Source of the DNA: Linnemannia hyalina
Taxonomy: Eukaryota > Mortierellomycota > Mortierellomycetes > Mortierellales > Mortierellaceae
Direction of reading: 5' to 3'
NCBI GenBank assembly: GCA_019671135.1
Contig: JAHRHY010000008.1
Coordinates: forward strand, 806,001-870,000
DNA: 64,000 nt
Part shown: positions 21,757-35,872 of the stretch, one piece after another
Layout of the letters: every line of letters starts with the position of its first letter
Position numbering within the stretch: the first letter of the stretch is position 1
The notes under the pieces: model-generated
What the model saw: the letters and a program-made list of their open reading frames with translations, nothing else
Databases searched by the model: none
Told to the model about the DNA's origin: nothing
Position numbers and translations under genes: made by a program

Positions 21757-24128
21757 ATGAAGGAAGAGGCCATCATCGACGAAAAGTTGCAGTACGAAGA
21801 AGAAAAGAGACACGATGACCTTGAGCATCAAGTTGCCCTTGACGAGGAAGATGACTCTCCCATCGAAGAAGTTCGCGTCACCGTCTCCAGTAAGTAAAAT
21901 CAACGGATATAATCGATGATCAGTCCTCGCCCATCGCAACACATTATTTTTTTTTACTCCCCCAAATTAACCATCAAACAATTCCTCCCCATCTTCACCT
22001 CTCCTTTCTACAACCAAAATGACTAATAGACACCGACGACCCCCAGCAGCCATACAACACCTTCCGGATGTGGTTCCTCGGCCTCCTCTTCACCGCTATC
22101 ATCTCCTTCGTCAACCAGTTCTTCTACCTCCGCCAAACAACCATCTCCCTCAACTACGCCATCGTTGCCCTCATCGCCCTCCCCTGCGGTCACTTCCTTG
22201 CCCGTGTCCTCCCTACTCGCGAGGTCGACCTTTTTGGATTCAAGTTCTCGCTCAACCCGGGTCCCTTTTCGATCAAGGAGCATGTCTTGATTGGTACTAT
22301 GGCTGCTTGTAATACATCTACAGCTTATGCGGTGGATATTGTGCTGATCCAGAGGCTGTATTATCACGAGGAGAAGAGTTTTGTTGCGGGCTTGCTCTTG
22401 GTCTTGACTACACAAATTGCAGGATTCAGTATGGCCGGCGCGATAAGGAGGTTCTTGGTTCGCCCTGCGCACATGGTCTGGCCTTCCACCTTGGTCACAG
22501 CATCGCTCTTCCGCTCCCTCCACGCAGAAGCAGACCAAGACAACCATGGCCGCATGTCCAGAATGAAGTACTTTGCGATCGTCTGCGGCGGCAGTTTCGT
22601 TTACTACTGGCTCCCAGGTCTGATCTTCCCAACCATCGGATTCATCTCTTGGATGTGCTGGATCAACCCCGACAACATTATCCTTGCCCAGTTGACTGGT
22701 TCAAACGGTCTGGGAATCGGAACTATTGCCCTTGACTGGTCTGCCCTCTCGTACTATGTCGGTCCTCTGGTTACCCCTTGGTTCGCGCAGGTTAATATCT
22801 TGGTTGGTTTTGTCCTCGTCACGTACATCATGGTCCCTTGGGCGTACTACACCAACCTGTGGGACTCTCAGAACTATCCCATCATCACCGCGACGCTTTT
22901 CAAGGAGAATGGATCTGAATACAATGTCACGGAGGTCCTTGACAAAAGCGGAGTCTTGGATGAGACCTTGTACACCAACTATGGCCCCCTTCGTATGGAC
23001 TCGTTTTTTTCCTTGACCTACGGTGTGGGTTTCGCCGGTCTGACTGCCACCTTGGTCCATGTCGCGCTTTACAATGGCCGTGAGATCATCACCCGCTGGA
23101 AGTCTGCCCGTGACGAGAACGAAGATATCCATTCCCGTCTGATGCGTGCATACCCCGAAGTTCCCGACTGGTGGTACGGCCTCCTGTTCGTCATCACCTT
23201 TGGTCTCAGCATTGTCACGGTCGAAGTCTGGCACTACATGCCCTGGTGGGCCCTCTTCCTCGCCTTCGCCCTCGCCGCCATCTTTGTCCTCCCCGTCGGT
23301 ATCGTCCAAGCCATCACCAACCAGCAGCCCGGTCTCAACGTCATCACCGAGTACGTCATCGGATACCTCCTCCCCGGCCACGCGATCTCTAACGTCACCT
23401 TCAAGACCTACGGCTACATCGTCAACCTCCAAGCCCTCAATTTTGTCTCCGACCTCAAACTCGGCCACTACATGAAGATCCCCCCAAGAATCATGTTCAT
23501 GGCCCAACTCATTTCTGCAATCATATCCTGTATCATTAACCTCGGCACGGCAACTTGGCTCGTCAACACCCGCCCAAACGTCTGCACAAGGGCTGGATAC
23601 CCCTTCACTTGCCGTAACACCAACACCTTCTACTCTGCCTCCGTCATCTGGGGCGCCATCGGACCCGCACGCGTCTTCGGCAACAAGGACAATGCAATCT
23701 ACTCCCCCGTCCAGTGGGGCTTCCTCGCCGGCGCCCTCCTCCCCGTCATCTTCTGGTACGCCTCCAAACGATTCCCAAACATCGGCTGGCTCAAATCCGT
23801 CCACTGGCCCGTCCTCCTCGCCGCGACTTCCAACATGCCCCCAGCACTCCCCTACATGTACTCGAACGGTCTCTTCGTAGGCTTCATCTTTGCGTTCCTG
23901 TTGAGACGCTACAGATACGATTGGTGGTCGCGGTATAACTACTTGACGTCTGCGGCGTTGGATGCGGGTGTAGCAGTGGCTGGTTTGATGATTTTCTTTG
24001 CGGTCCAGTCCTGGGATGGAGCGTTCCCATTCTGGTGGGGAAACCCGGATGATACCAACCCGGATGCCAATGCTGGTGCCTTGGACCATTGTGCCCTTGG
24101 CGGTGCCCCTTACACTGGCAATAATTAG
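21757..24128 (+). CDS. Oligopeptide transporter (OPT family)
   Basis: The protein is a proton-coupled oligopeptide importer of the OPT family in the plasma membrane or an internal membrane. A short first exon (21757-21889) encodes an acidic cytosolic tail with no membrane segment. The long second exon (22030-24128) carries the whole transporter, 743 residues in all. Family marks are DDPQQPYNTFRMWFLGLLFT at the first membrane helix, SLNPGPFSIKEHVLI (the NPG motif), and HYMKIPPRIMFMAQL (the KIPPR motif) in the C-terminal half. About 12-14 hydrophobic segments are visible, with YNYLTSAALDAGVAV as the usual late helix. Codon use is very C-rich in the last exon, unlike neighbouring low-complexity genes, suggesting strong expression. 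The substrate (tetra/pentapeptide, glutathione or siderophore) cannot be read from sequence. Confidence 0.97.
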
Positions 24129-24531
24129 AGTTTGTTTTTTTTTGGCTAGTTCGTGCATGTGTAATAAATAAGAACTCTCACTTTTTTTTTCCGCTTGGCC
24201 ATGCTAATTTTTCATATCGGCGGAGAATGTCTTGTCGGAGTTCTTTTCCTTCCCCTTCTGTCCTTCTGTTGCCCTGTCGAGAACGTAATCAAATCTGAAA
24301 GACAACAGGAAGACCGAGCAGGGTGAAATTGGACGATTGGGCTCCACGAGAAACTAAGAGAGCAAAGAACGCTGAGAAACGATAAGCACAAAAAAAAGAA
24401 ACGGGATGCATAGGATTGATGTTTTTGCGCACAATGGCGTTTTTTATGAAATGTTTTCTAAATTACGGTGGATATGAACTTCAGGTGGAAAGTAGGGGGT
24501 GGGGGGGTTATAAATACAGAAACTAACGAGT
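24129..24531. other. Convergent 3' spacer OPT / GMD
   Basis: This 403-bp gap between two stop codons contains gtaataaataag about 30 bases after the OPT stop, a likely polyadenylation signal for that gene, and T-rich runs. No other feature is seen. Confidence 0.5.
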
Positions 24532-26153
<1,622 letters not shown>

Positions 26154-27697
26154 GGCTGTGTGAGTGAGGTGGGTGTGAGGAAGGATGGAGGTGATGATGA
26201 AGAGAAAAAAAGAAAAAGGAAAAGCCCTGCGTCTAATATAATAGTGCCCTGTGAGGAGCAAGAATGAGAAAAGAAGGCCAGGGAACTTAGATCCAGTGGA
26301 ACAAGCCACTGATGGTTGATTGGGCCAAAAATACATTCGACCAATCACCGTTCTTTGATGGTCTCTTCTTTTCTACTTGTGGTAAGGCGTTCGCGCTCCC
26401 CTGGAACAGCCAGACGTCTCCTCATTTGACGCCAAAAGTGAAGGGTCCCTCCCCTTCCCTCACTTTGCTGCTGCTGCTCTTTCCCGTTCGTCTATTGACT
26501 GCACGCGCTTGATTATTCGCACTCCAGGCTGGCACCCGCACCCACCTGGACTTGCTGATACTCATCAGAAATTCCCGCTCGATGAAACCTGGCTGCTTCG
26601 CTCTGCACATCTTTTTTTATCTTTTTTATCTTTTTTTACCTTTTTCTACCTTTTTTTACCTTTTCTTTCTTCTCTTTTGCCAGTCCATGGACTTGGCGGT
26701 ACCACTATCTCCTCTATCCTACCCTGCCCGCTGCTCAATTATCAACTAACAACCGCTCGTCTATCTCTCCCAAGTGGTAAGAAACACGGCATACAGACGA
26801 TGTGGACCTCTTTCTGCATTGTACCTTATCTAAATGGTTAAAAACGGCACATGCCTGTGGGGATCTACTTGTCTTGCCAACTGGCCTAGTCGTGTAACCT
26901 GAGAGCACTTTTGTGTTTTCCACTTTGTGTACGAAGAAAACAAGCGTGCGGACTCTCACTCTCTCTCTTTGTACGTTTTCTCATTCTTGGTGGCGATGAG
27001 CAGGAGGAGGTAGGGAGGGCGGGACACCAGCCAGCTTCTTGTCTGGAATCGCCTGTCAGTTCAGTCCACTACGCCTTTATGCGCCCTTTGGACCCTTGAA
27101 CCTTTTCTCTGTCATGCTCATAATCCATCCGATATGGGCTATTCATGCGATATTGTTGACAATGAAAAAGTAACAAAATGGTAGGTGTGATGACCTAGAT
27201 TCCCCTCCTTGTCGAACAAGCAAAAAATAATAAAATTGAACCAATTGCCCACGTTCCTGGATGGTAGGTGGATACAAAGATCATCTGGGCAATTGTTGGG
27301 TAAAAGCTGCCTTTGTTTTTACTTAACCTTCAGCATGCGAACCATAGGACAGCGGGTTCGGCGTTACACACTTTGTTTTTTTTTATTTGTCAAGGAACTC
27401 CAAACTGCCTTTTGGTGCGAATGGGGATGGAAACTCACTGCGCGTGAAAGGGTCAAGGTCGCGGTTTGGGATCAAAGGAGTGTCTCCCTTTTTCCTGGCC
27501 CCCCTTGATGGGAGAAAAAGAAGATAACGAAGAGAAGATAGAAATAAGGGAGATATCGATACTTAAGAGAATTCCACGACAATTGTTCTTTCTCTCTTTC
27601 ACCTCTTTCTCTTTCTCTTTTTTCCTTGCCTCGTTCAATCCACCCACTCACCAACACACCTCGCAGAAATACCTATCACGCACAACCTCTCAGAAAG
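26154..27697. promoter_or_regulatory. Divergent 1.5-kb promoter region GMD / TLC-like gene
   Basis: Both flanking genes start from this region. It has an AT-rich element (tattatatta on the minus strand near 26236-26245) about 85 bases upstream of the GMD start, T-rich ctttttta repeats at about 26611-26670, and a pyrimidine-rich leader (27590-27660) before the ATG at 27698. ORFs here are short and not gene-like. Confidence 0.4.
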
Positions 27698-29256
27698 ATG
27701 ACAGAAATCATGGACCTATCTACCTTTCTGTCGCGGTACCTTGGGCTTCTCCTCGCCTGTTGCGGTTTCCACCTAACATACTTTCAACTCTTCCGGCACT
27801 TTGCTCCGTCAATCGCCAAGGATCGAAAGCGCCTCGCATGGGTCCTCACCTTCACCACCGCATTCTTTGTCTCCGTCATAGCACCCTTCTACACCTGGGG
27901 TGGCATGCACACCATCTTTTCGTCGCCCACTCTGCTGGATACACGACATCCTGGGCTCTTGGGCAACAACCTCAACCACAACCGCATCAACAATGGTGGT
28001 CACCACCTCTTTTCTGTGGAGTTCAACAGTAACGATGTTGCAGGTCTTGGACAGTATAGCCAGGAGATGAAGGGAGAGCAGCCTACTGTTATGACGATGG
28101 ATCCTTCCTTCTTTGGAATGCAGAAGAAGGCAGAGGGATCAATGGCACAGAAGGAAGACGATGAGCAGCAACACGGTAGTAAGGAGGAGGAGTGGATTAG
28201 GGACGGAACCCATCAGGCCATTACGGAAGACGCCGGAGATAAAAGCCCACAGTCACCACCACTTCGCAACGAACGGGATCAAGGAAAGCGACAATTCCGC
28301 CTGCTCTTTGACCTGCGCTTCACCCCAGACGACAACGAGGGCACCATTGCACTAGTCGTATTCTTTATGGCTTATCTGATCATGGACATCACCCTGGGTC
28401 TCTTGTACTACCAAGAACAAGTGACACTCCTGGCAGGATGGCTCCACCACACCGCTTATATCGGCATCACCTACTATGCGGTCACCCAAGGAGAGACGTT
28501 CACTTATGCCATGTTCTTCCCCATGGAAGGTAAGCATTGGATTTGTAGAGATGACATATTGGATGCGGCGTGAGAAGGAGAGAATGAAAAGAATTCGTTT
28601 CATTGGAGGCAAGGGGTATTATTTTCATGCCAGTCCTGACAAGAACTGGCCCCCTACTTCCTCAGGGGTATGAGGATGAGTGATTTGAGAAAACAACCAA
28701 GAGAAACATTCCATTAACAAGGTCATATATTGTGTCCCTCCTCCCAATCGTATTAGTACCAACAATCGTCGTTGGAGTAGGATGTCTGGACAAGAGTCTC
28801 CGTCGTGACATGCTCTATGGGTTCTCGTTCATCATTTTCAGGTTCCTGTTCGACATTTCGCTCACTCATGAAGTCGTCTGGAACCGAGAACGCGAGATGA
28901 CAACCACTCTCAAGACCATCCTAATCTTCAAGTCGCTCATGAACCTCAAGTTCCTCCAGGGCTGGATCTCGCAGCAGAAGCGTCTTGCACGCCAACGACG
29001 CGCTGAGGCTGCTGCCAAGGCCTCTGCTTCGATGGTGGTGGAGGCGAGCATCGCTGCCGATACTGCTGCTGTTGGTGAGAATAAGATTACATCGATCACT
29101 GCTCCAGCCATCACATTTTGCAAGTCTATGAATGTCCAGCGCGAAGAGAATTGTACATCCATTGAGTTCAGTTCGAGGCGGAGGGTCAGGGTCCGGAGCA
29201 AGGGAATCAAAAAGGTTGATTTGGTGGATACGCAGCCCATGATTGCCGTCTATTGA
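27698..29256 (+). CDS. TLC-domain-like multi-pass membrane protein
   Basis: Two exons (27698-28529, 28757-29256) encode 443 residues. The N-terminal half has a segment LLLACCGFHLTYFQLFRHF and a second, WVLTFTTAFFVSVIAPFY, followed by an approximately 130-residue polar insert rich in Gln, Glu and Asn. After FRLLFDLRF come IALVVFFMAYLIMDITLGLL, WLHHTAYIGITYYAVTQGE, IPTIVVGVGCL and YGFSFIIFRFLFDISL. The order D-x(n)-W-L-H-H and the helix spacing resemble TLC (TRAM-LAG1-CLN8) proteins such as TMEM56-like members, whose members act in ER or Golgi lipid handling. The catalytic-type His pair is present, but ceramide-synthase Lag1 motif residues are not complete. Function is unassigned. The C-terminal 150 residues are a basic, soluble tail. 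Confidence 0.8.
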
Positions 29257-29495
29257 ACGCCATTGTTATTACTTGTCCATAAATCGTATTTTTCAGAGAT
29301 TGCTTGGTGGCGCATGGGTTTGAGTAGAGACGTGTTGAGCAACGCAGGCGAAGTTAATAGTAGGGTATTCAACAGCAGTCACCAGCTACATGTCATTGTA
29401 CACCGGAAAAAGAGCAAACGGGCACCACCTTTCTTCTTTGTTCCAGTCAACCCACTCCACAACAAACCGCAGCATAAATCACAACCGTAACCACC

Positions 29496-31545
29496 ATGAG
29501 TTCGCAGACAGCAGCAAAACCCGACACCAAACCAACCTCACCATCATCAACAACAACTACCACAGTCGCAAAAACAACAGGATCAGGAGGATCGACAACC
29601 GCCCTCACTCGAACCCGCCCAGTCTACAAATCAAACATCCCCGCTCCTGCACCGCAAGTCATTCTAGAGGAAGATGACTACATCGAGGCCCTCAGCAAGA
29701 TCATCGAGCGCGACTTCTTTCCTGACCTCGCTCGACTCAAACGACAGCATGCCTACTTGGACGCCGTCGAACAGAATGACTCGGAGCGCATTCAGGCTGC
29801 TGCGAAGGAGCTTGCAGGAAACGACACTCCACTTGCAAAGAGACGGCTGAAGACACCAGGTGAGGACAACGAAGGTTCTTTCACGAACGCTACGCCAATT
29901 GCCTTTACTGACAAAAGCAACAAGTATCTAACCACTGTCAGTTTGAAATCGTTTACTCCAATAGCCCGAACGCCAAGATTCGATCGCGCAGGACTGCCTA
30001 ATGAATCATGGACGCCAGCCCGTTTGGACGGAGCACAGGCAACACCTTCGTGGGGCGACCACGAGCCACCCACCCCAGCATTTCTAGGACCCATTGATAC
30101 ACCCATGGCGGAGACACCATCACAGAGCAATTTGAAGAGCAAGAGTGAGGAGGATACGGCCCAGGATGCCATTGACACAACATTATCACTGGACCAGTTT
30201 CAGATGCGATACACCAGCGAGGACAACGCATCATTCGACGAGATCATCGAAAAGATCAACGCCCAGAAGAAGGAAAAGTTCAAGTGGCTGTACGACCTGG
30301 AGAAAAAGAGTATACGACTCCTGGAGAACGGCAACAACAACCAGGAACAGAGATTGTTGCGGGAGGCTGGAGAGACTGGCGAGGGCAGCAGTAGCAGTCA
30401 GGCCCTTGTTCACGTTGGAGATGGCAGCAAGCAGGACGGTCCATCCAAACTCGAATTGGCTCTGGCCGACAATCGTTCCGGAGTGATCTCGACTTGGGAA
30501 TACAAGGTGAGCATCTCATACATTGTTGTTTGGTCACCACTGCTGTTACTTTGACTTGGCTATTATTTCTTGAGTACTAATTTTTTGAGTCTCCTGTATG
30601 ACGAAATACTAATGATAGAAGTCTATTGCTTACTGTTGAACATTTAGGCCAAGAATTCGTTGATGTACGCTCCCGAAGGTCTTGGAACAAACCTGGACGA
30701 GAAGTCGATCCGTGGCAACCCAAAGGAGATCGTTCACAGGAACACCAGCTTCCAGGGACAGGATTTGTTGATAGTCAACCAAACAGCAGCAGCAAAGTTT
30801 GACCCGGCACCATGTAGGCTTTCGCGTTTTCCGTGTCATTCCAGTATATATTTCGTGGTTTTTGATTAATGGTGGGCCAAAACATTTACCTGCTCTAATT
30901 TTGTTATTTTTGATGACATTAGATATGAAAGGCAACAGTGTCACGGACACGCCCAAGGTTGCAGGGTTCAGTTTTGTCTCTTCAACACCCTCGCCAAGTA
31001 TGTCCACGATTGGAGACGACCCAGAAATGATGACATGGGGGACCATCGAGGATGAGCCACTGTTGATCAGCTCAGGAGTACAATCATCAGGACCATCGCC
31101 TTTCAAGCTGCCGCCAACCCCTCGCCGTGAACTCATTGCTCAAAAGTTGTCCGAGAAGGCGTCCAAGAGCTTCAGAGCGGGCTCGTCATTACGCGCCAAA
31201 GTATTTGCTTCTCCATCGGCTTCTGCACTCGCCCAGTACCGGGAATCCATGGGCGGTACGACCCCGACACCTCGATTCAACTCACCATACGGAGTCACGT
31301 CACCAGCGCCATATAACAAGACGCCAGGAGGACCGAGTTCACAGCCGACTCGCTTGGGCAGTCCCAACCCCAGAGCCAGAGCAGAGATGTTGTCACCAGC
31401 AGCCAGAAGCTTACTGGACAAGACACGAAGCAAGCGTGGTACCGACCACCAGCAGCTTCGCTCTTCATACGGAAACGCAACTCCAGGTAGCAGCAGCACT
31501 CTCCGACAGGGATCAGTCACCCCATCGCCTCTTACAAAACGCTGA
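29496..31545 (+). CDS. ESS2: Spliceosome-associated protein ESS2 (Es2/DGCR14/Bis1)
   Basis: Three exons (29496-30506, 30648-30813, 30923-31545) give 599 residues. The Es2 family is recognised from QVILEEDDYIEALSKIIERD followed by FFPDLARLKRQHAYLDAVE, then LSLDQFQMRYTSEDNASFDE and KFKWLYDLEKK, the core NSLMYAPEGL, EIVHRNTSF and the repeated GF-S-FV-STPSPS and PPTPRRELIAQKLSEKA stretches. Such proteins associate with the late (C complex) spliceosome in the nucleus. The N-terminal 45 residues are Thr/Ser-rich and disordered. The gene begins 240 bp after the TLC-like stop and ends 177 bp before the next ATG, so the three genes are tightly head to tail. Assignment is firm. Confidence 0.95.
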
Positions 31546-31721
31546 TGTGTGCGAGAAGGGCCAAGACGATCTCTCATGAGAGTAAAAAAATAAAACCAAA
31601 AATCTTGATCAGTCAACTCTTTGAGTCTCTTTTGTCATCTCATCTTTTCTCACTTCCTCACTTCTCCACACCTCTCTCACATCCGCCAACCTCATAAACA
31701 GAATACCATCCTGCTCTTACC

Positions 31722-33808
31722 ATGCTCGAGCACATTCATTGCAACAAGTGTTTCCGGTTAGACCCCGTCAAAGACGTCCCTTACTGGCTCACAAACTGTG
31801 GTCACATCATTTGTCAACAGTGTCTTGATCGAGCTCAAACGAAGGAAGGGAAGAAACGAACGGCAGGACCTGACGGTGACGACAGACAAGCTCAAGAAAA
31901 TAATAGTACGAACGAGGACAATGTATTCTTTGCTGCAAACTTGTTGCACCTGAACTCAAAAATGGAGGTGCTAATTAGTCGGAAGGCGGTTAAACTCACT
32001 GTGCATGTTTTTGCCACCAATTTATTGTTAGATGGCTCAGAATCGATCTGTGCGATCTGCAAGAAACCTTGCGAGTGTATCAATATCCCCGAGAACGTGG
32101 TAACGATATGAATAGAGTGCTTCATAGAGCGGCCATGCTGCCGTAGGTCTATGTGATATACCTGCTGATCCCTGGTTTGATGTCCTGTTTTGCTATCTTT
32201 TTAGAATGATCTTCCACAAGCCATCCAGCCCTTTTTTCAACCGCTTGCGATTCTTTGCAACTCAACCCTCGACACATGGAAGGCACTTGAAATATTTATC
32301 TCTGTTTTCCAAAGGGCAAGACATGACCGTGATCTTGGAATATATTGTTGACAGCTTCCCCATCTCTCTACAAAATGACCATTAGTTTCAGGAACAGAAC
32401 TTCACGAAGCTGATCAACCATCTGCAGGCCAGGACAAAGAGGCAAAACGAGGTTCTGATGAAGGCTCGCACTGAGTTGTTGAACATGAAGGCTATGAAGA
32501 GGTAATAGCCTGTGGTTACGCGAGTGCATGATGGTAACTTTTCACTCTTTTTTTTTCTACTAATGTGGAGCTTTGTTCGTCGTTCTTAGTGAGAACCAGA
32601 CACTCAAAGAAGAGAACGAGAAGCTCAAACTGCAGATACAGGAACTACAGAGGCATCAGAGCGGTAGTGGCGGTAATGGTGGTCATGGAAGCGGTGCTCC
32701 TATCACGCCGGTAACGCCTCAGATCAGAGTGATGAACCCACCTGCAGACCGCGTTCAACCTCTGACCTCTTCGCGCGACAACCAACGACTGTCTGGTCGC
32801 GAAAAGCCAGCCATAGCCAAGAAAGCGCACGAACCTCCGCCAAATCCTCGTGCTGAAGGAGGTGATGCGGGAGGGAATCTCAAAAGGTGTACCTTTTCTC
32901 TCCCATGCCATCGATTCCTTTTTGTGCCTGATTACCATTTCCTCCCCTTTCACACTAACCACGCCCATTCTTTCTTTTTTTCCCCAGAGCGCGTTCAACG
33001 ACGTCGAATGTTGGTAATACTATGCATGCAGGTCGACCGGTAATTCAACATATTGATATTACATATACGCAAACAACATCGGCTGTCTAAAACCTGATGT
33101 GGTTTTAAACAATATCATATTTCAATGTACGCTACATTCTGTTTTTAGAATGTGACGCCTCGTCCGCCTCCGGCTACCGGACGAATCTCACTGGTACCCC
33201 ACCAACAACTTGGCTTCATGTCACCACGGTTGACATTGACACACCAACTAAACGACGTAATTCAGTCACCAAGAAGGCCACCATCTGTCCATGCTGTGCA
33301 TCAGATTGCTCAGCCACGATATCCGAACGCAAGTGCGACCACTCCGCGTCTTTTAGGCGTCGGTCTCCAGCAAGCTCCTGGTCTTGGAGATCATATCGCT
33401 GCTGTTCCTGGCGTGCACAATGGATATGGATACAAAATGGCGCCAGTGCCGGTGCAGGGGTTGAATCAGGGGCATGTTTACCCGACAGCGCAACCTTCGT
33501 GGCCGTCAACGTCTGGTTTGCCGCAGGCTGGTATGGGATATCAGGTGATACTAGGCGCGGGGCAGGCACATAGTGGTGGCGTGATGGCGCATGATCCTTT
33601 GATCCGAATGCGGGGCGCGGCATCCGCGGCGAGGACTACTTGGCAACAACAACAGCAGCAGCAACAACAACAACAACAACAACAACAACAGCAGCAACAA
33701 CTGCGATTACAACAGCAGCAGCAACTTCAGCAGCCACAGTACGGGTACCCAAGGGCTCCGAAATCAGCAGTACCGCACCCTGTCGTACCAAGGACGCATT
33801 ATGGATAG
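31722..33808 (+). CDS. RNF212/Zip3/HEI10-type RING protein
   Basis: The family are SUMO or ubiquitin E3-type factors that mark meiotic crossover sites on synapsed chromosomes. The N-terminus MLEHIHCNKCFRLD, TNCGHIICQQCL and ESICAICKKPC give a C3HC4-like RING split by a linker of about 30 residues. Next come DLPQAIQPFFQPLAILC and FQEQNFTKLINHLQA, matching the segment after the RING in RNF212, then a coiled coil SENQTLKEENEKLKLQIQEL. The tail is Pro- and Gln-rich with a polyglutamine run. The best reading has eight exons. Exon 1 ends at 31905 and exon 2 is 32032-32099. The junction between the exon starting 32205 and the one starting 32386 has no clear GT donor: TCT|GTTTTC at 32322 or a GC donor are options. 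Other junctions join in frame. Convergent with FARS2 by 130 bp. Confidence 0.85.
33642..33740 (+). repeat. CAA/CAG tract coding polyglutamine
   Basis: About 30 CAA or CAG codons, broken once by LRL, lie in the C-terminal region of the RNF212-like protein. Mixed codons suggest moderate slippage stability. Confidence 0.95.
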
Positions 33809-33938
33809 GGTTGATTCAAGGTACTATTCGTTTTTGCGAATCGCAGTTTATCAAGCGAAACAATAGAGCACGCGTTCGTCTTTTTTACTTGGTACGTTTT
33901 AATTTGAAGATAAGAAAAAATGGTATGGGTGAAGATTT

Positions 33939-35616
33939 TTAACGGAGCTCGACCTTCATGCGGTTGACGACTTCGTCGCGGAGCTTCTCCTGGAGCACGT
34001 TGATCTCGTCGTTGGTGACATTGCGGTCCATAGAGCGGTAGTTGATTCTGTAGCACATGCTGCGCTTCTTGGTCTTTGGGTGCGTGAATTCGTCGATCTA
34101 ATTACAAGATAAGGGAAGAATAGACAACTGTTAGCGGAGGAGGATCGAGATATCATCTTCCTTGCTTCAATGAACCATCAAGACCAAGAGGTAAGACATA
34201 CCAGTTGGACGTCCTCGACAATATCACCGGCGATATCTCGGACGATCTCACAAAAGTTGTTCTCATGGAACTGATCATTCGACCAGAACGAGATATCCTT
34301 GATACAGGCAGGGTACTTTGAAAAAGGCTTAAACTTTTGAATAGTACCAGGCTCAAACTGCTTCAGAAAACGGTCATCCTTGGACCAGAACAGACGGATG
34401 TCGGGGATACCAAACAACACCAAAGCCAGACGCTCAAGACCCAATCCAAAAGCCCATCCGATTTTGTCGGGCTTGCCAGCATTGACCAGGATATCCTGAC
34501 GAATGACTCCACAGCCAAGGACCTCGAGCCATTTGCCCTGGTAGAGAATTTCCATCTCCCAACTGGGGGATGTGAAAGGGAACTGGGCGTCGATCCAGCG
34601 GACTTGGAGGTCCTTTTCGTGAGAGAAGAGTTTGCGGACCATCATGTTGAGAGAGTGCTTGAGGTGATCGGCGGTGGCCAGCATGGCGGCCTCGTCGTGA
34701 CAGTCCTGCTTGGGGTTCTCGGGGGTGATCAATGTGGTGTCGGTGGTGTGGATGGATCCAGAGGCTGCAGAGGTGGATTGGGCAATGTCTTTACGGATCA
34801 CATCGACGGCAGTCTTGGCGTCGAACAACTGTGCGCCCTCCATCTGGTGAAAGACAGGGTAATGGCTGGCATCAATTTCGTCTCTCCGGTAGACATCAGC
34901 AGTGACGAGGATCTTGTCCGACTCGGTCATGACCCGCAACTGGTGGGCCGAGGTATGTGTCCTCAACATGATCTTCTCGTTCAAGTAGTAAGTATCCGTG
35001 ACAGCGCGTCCAGGGTGATCATCCGAGAAGCAGAGATCATCAAAGTTCTCCTTGGTAGTAACAACGGGCGAGAAGGTATCGTAGTGTTTGAAGCCAGGGA
35101 ATCCTGAGGCGATGAGTTCCTTGATGATGGCGACAGGGTGCTTAGGGTTGAGGTGCAGCTGGCGGGTGGTTTTTTCGAGGATGGTGGGGGTGACGTTGGT
35201 GTATTTGTCGGAGGGGTAAGTCTTTCCCCCGACTGTGATGTTTTCTGAGGTGATCACTGGTGTCTCCTTCATCGGGTTCGATCCTATCGATGTGGAAAAA
35301 TCGTAATTAATTAGATGAAAACGCGTCGTTTGAAGTGTGGGTCCAGTGGTATTGGATGTTTTCACGTAGAAATTGAGTCTTCCTCTTATCAAAACTTTCG
35401 ATCCGCGATCTAATTGCTCATACCTGCTTCAGACGTCAATCGAAGGGGCGTGGTATGGAAAGCAGCAGTGAGGGTAGGGCGAAGGGTGCGCTGCAGAACA
35501 GCCCTGGCGCTCCTGCCGGTGGTGCTTGAAAGCATTGCCCTGATAGTTGGCGTGGCTGTTGCCGAGCGGAGTGCACGACTGCCCTGAGTTGCAGCTCTGA
35601 ACATTCCTGAGGACAT
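33939..35616 (-). CDS. FARS2: Mitochondrial phenylalanyl-tRNA synthetase
   Basis: This monomeric enzyme charges mitochondrial tRNA-Phe. Three exons (35616-35424, 35283-34202, 34097-33939) give 477 residues. The first ~60 residues are a mitochondrial presequence, rich in Arg, Ser, Thr and Ala without acids (ALRSATATPTIRAMLSSTTG, LQRTLRPTLTAAFHTTPLRL), and the first intron falls at its end. The class II catalytic core follows: HPVAIIKELIASGF, TDTYYLNEKIMLRTHTSAHQ (motif 1 to 2 region), DVYRRDEIDASHYPVFHQME (motif 2) and GWAFGLGLERLALVLFGIPD (motif 3). The C-terminal FDX-ACB anticodon-binding domain starts near FKPFSKYPACIKDISFW and ends MKVELR. The start at 35616 is the first in-frame ATG with this presequence; a second is four codons on. 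Divergent from PSD1. Confidence 0.97.
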
Positions 35617-35872
35617 TGTCGGTCGATGTTGAAATGAATGAAGAATGAAAAGAAGGTTGATCAGCTTGCCCTCCTTGTACTTTCTTCTTTCCCGGCCACT
35701 TCTCGGGCTCAACCATCCAACGATGAAGCAGTCACCCTGAAGTCGTTTTTTCACCATTTTCGTCAAGCTCAGCCACTTCCCGGGAGCAACTAGCGCGCTT
35801 AGAACAATGCTCAGCTTGGAGGTTGTCACTCTTGTCATTGCACTTTCACTTTTAAGACCCACCAACCAGACG
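35617..35872. promoter_or_regulatory. Shared bidirectional promoter FARS2 / PSD1
   Basis: 256 bases separate the two start codons of divergent genes for mitochondrial proteins. No TATA box is evident on either strand, and the segment is mixed composition with T/C-rich parts, as in TATA-less housekeeping promoters. Confidence 0.5.

Noticed and set aside
22701..24158. 485-residue open frame on the minus strand.
   Set aside because: It is antisense to the OPT transporter coding exon, whose C-ending codons leave the opposite frame open.
35807..35872. Upstream in-frame ATG of PSD1 adding MLSLEVVTLVIALSLL and more.
   Set aside because: It would place a hydrophobic, signal-like stretch before a normal mitochondrial presequence; the ATG at 35873 fits better. 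Not excluded without transcript ends.
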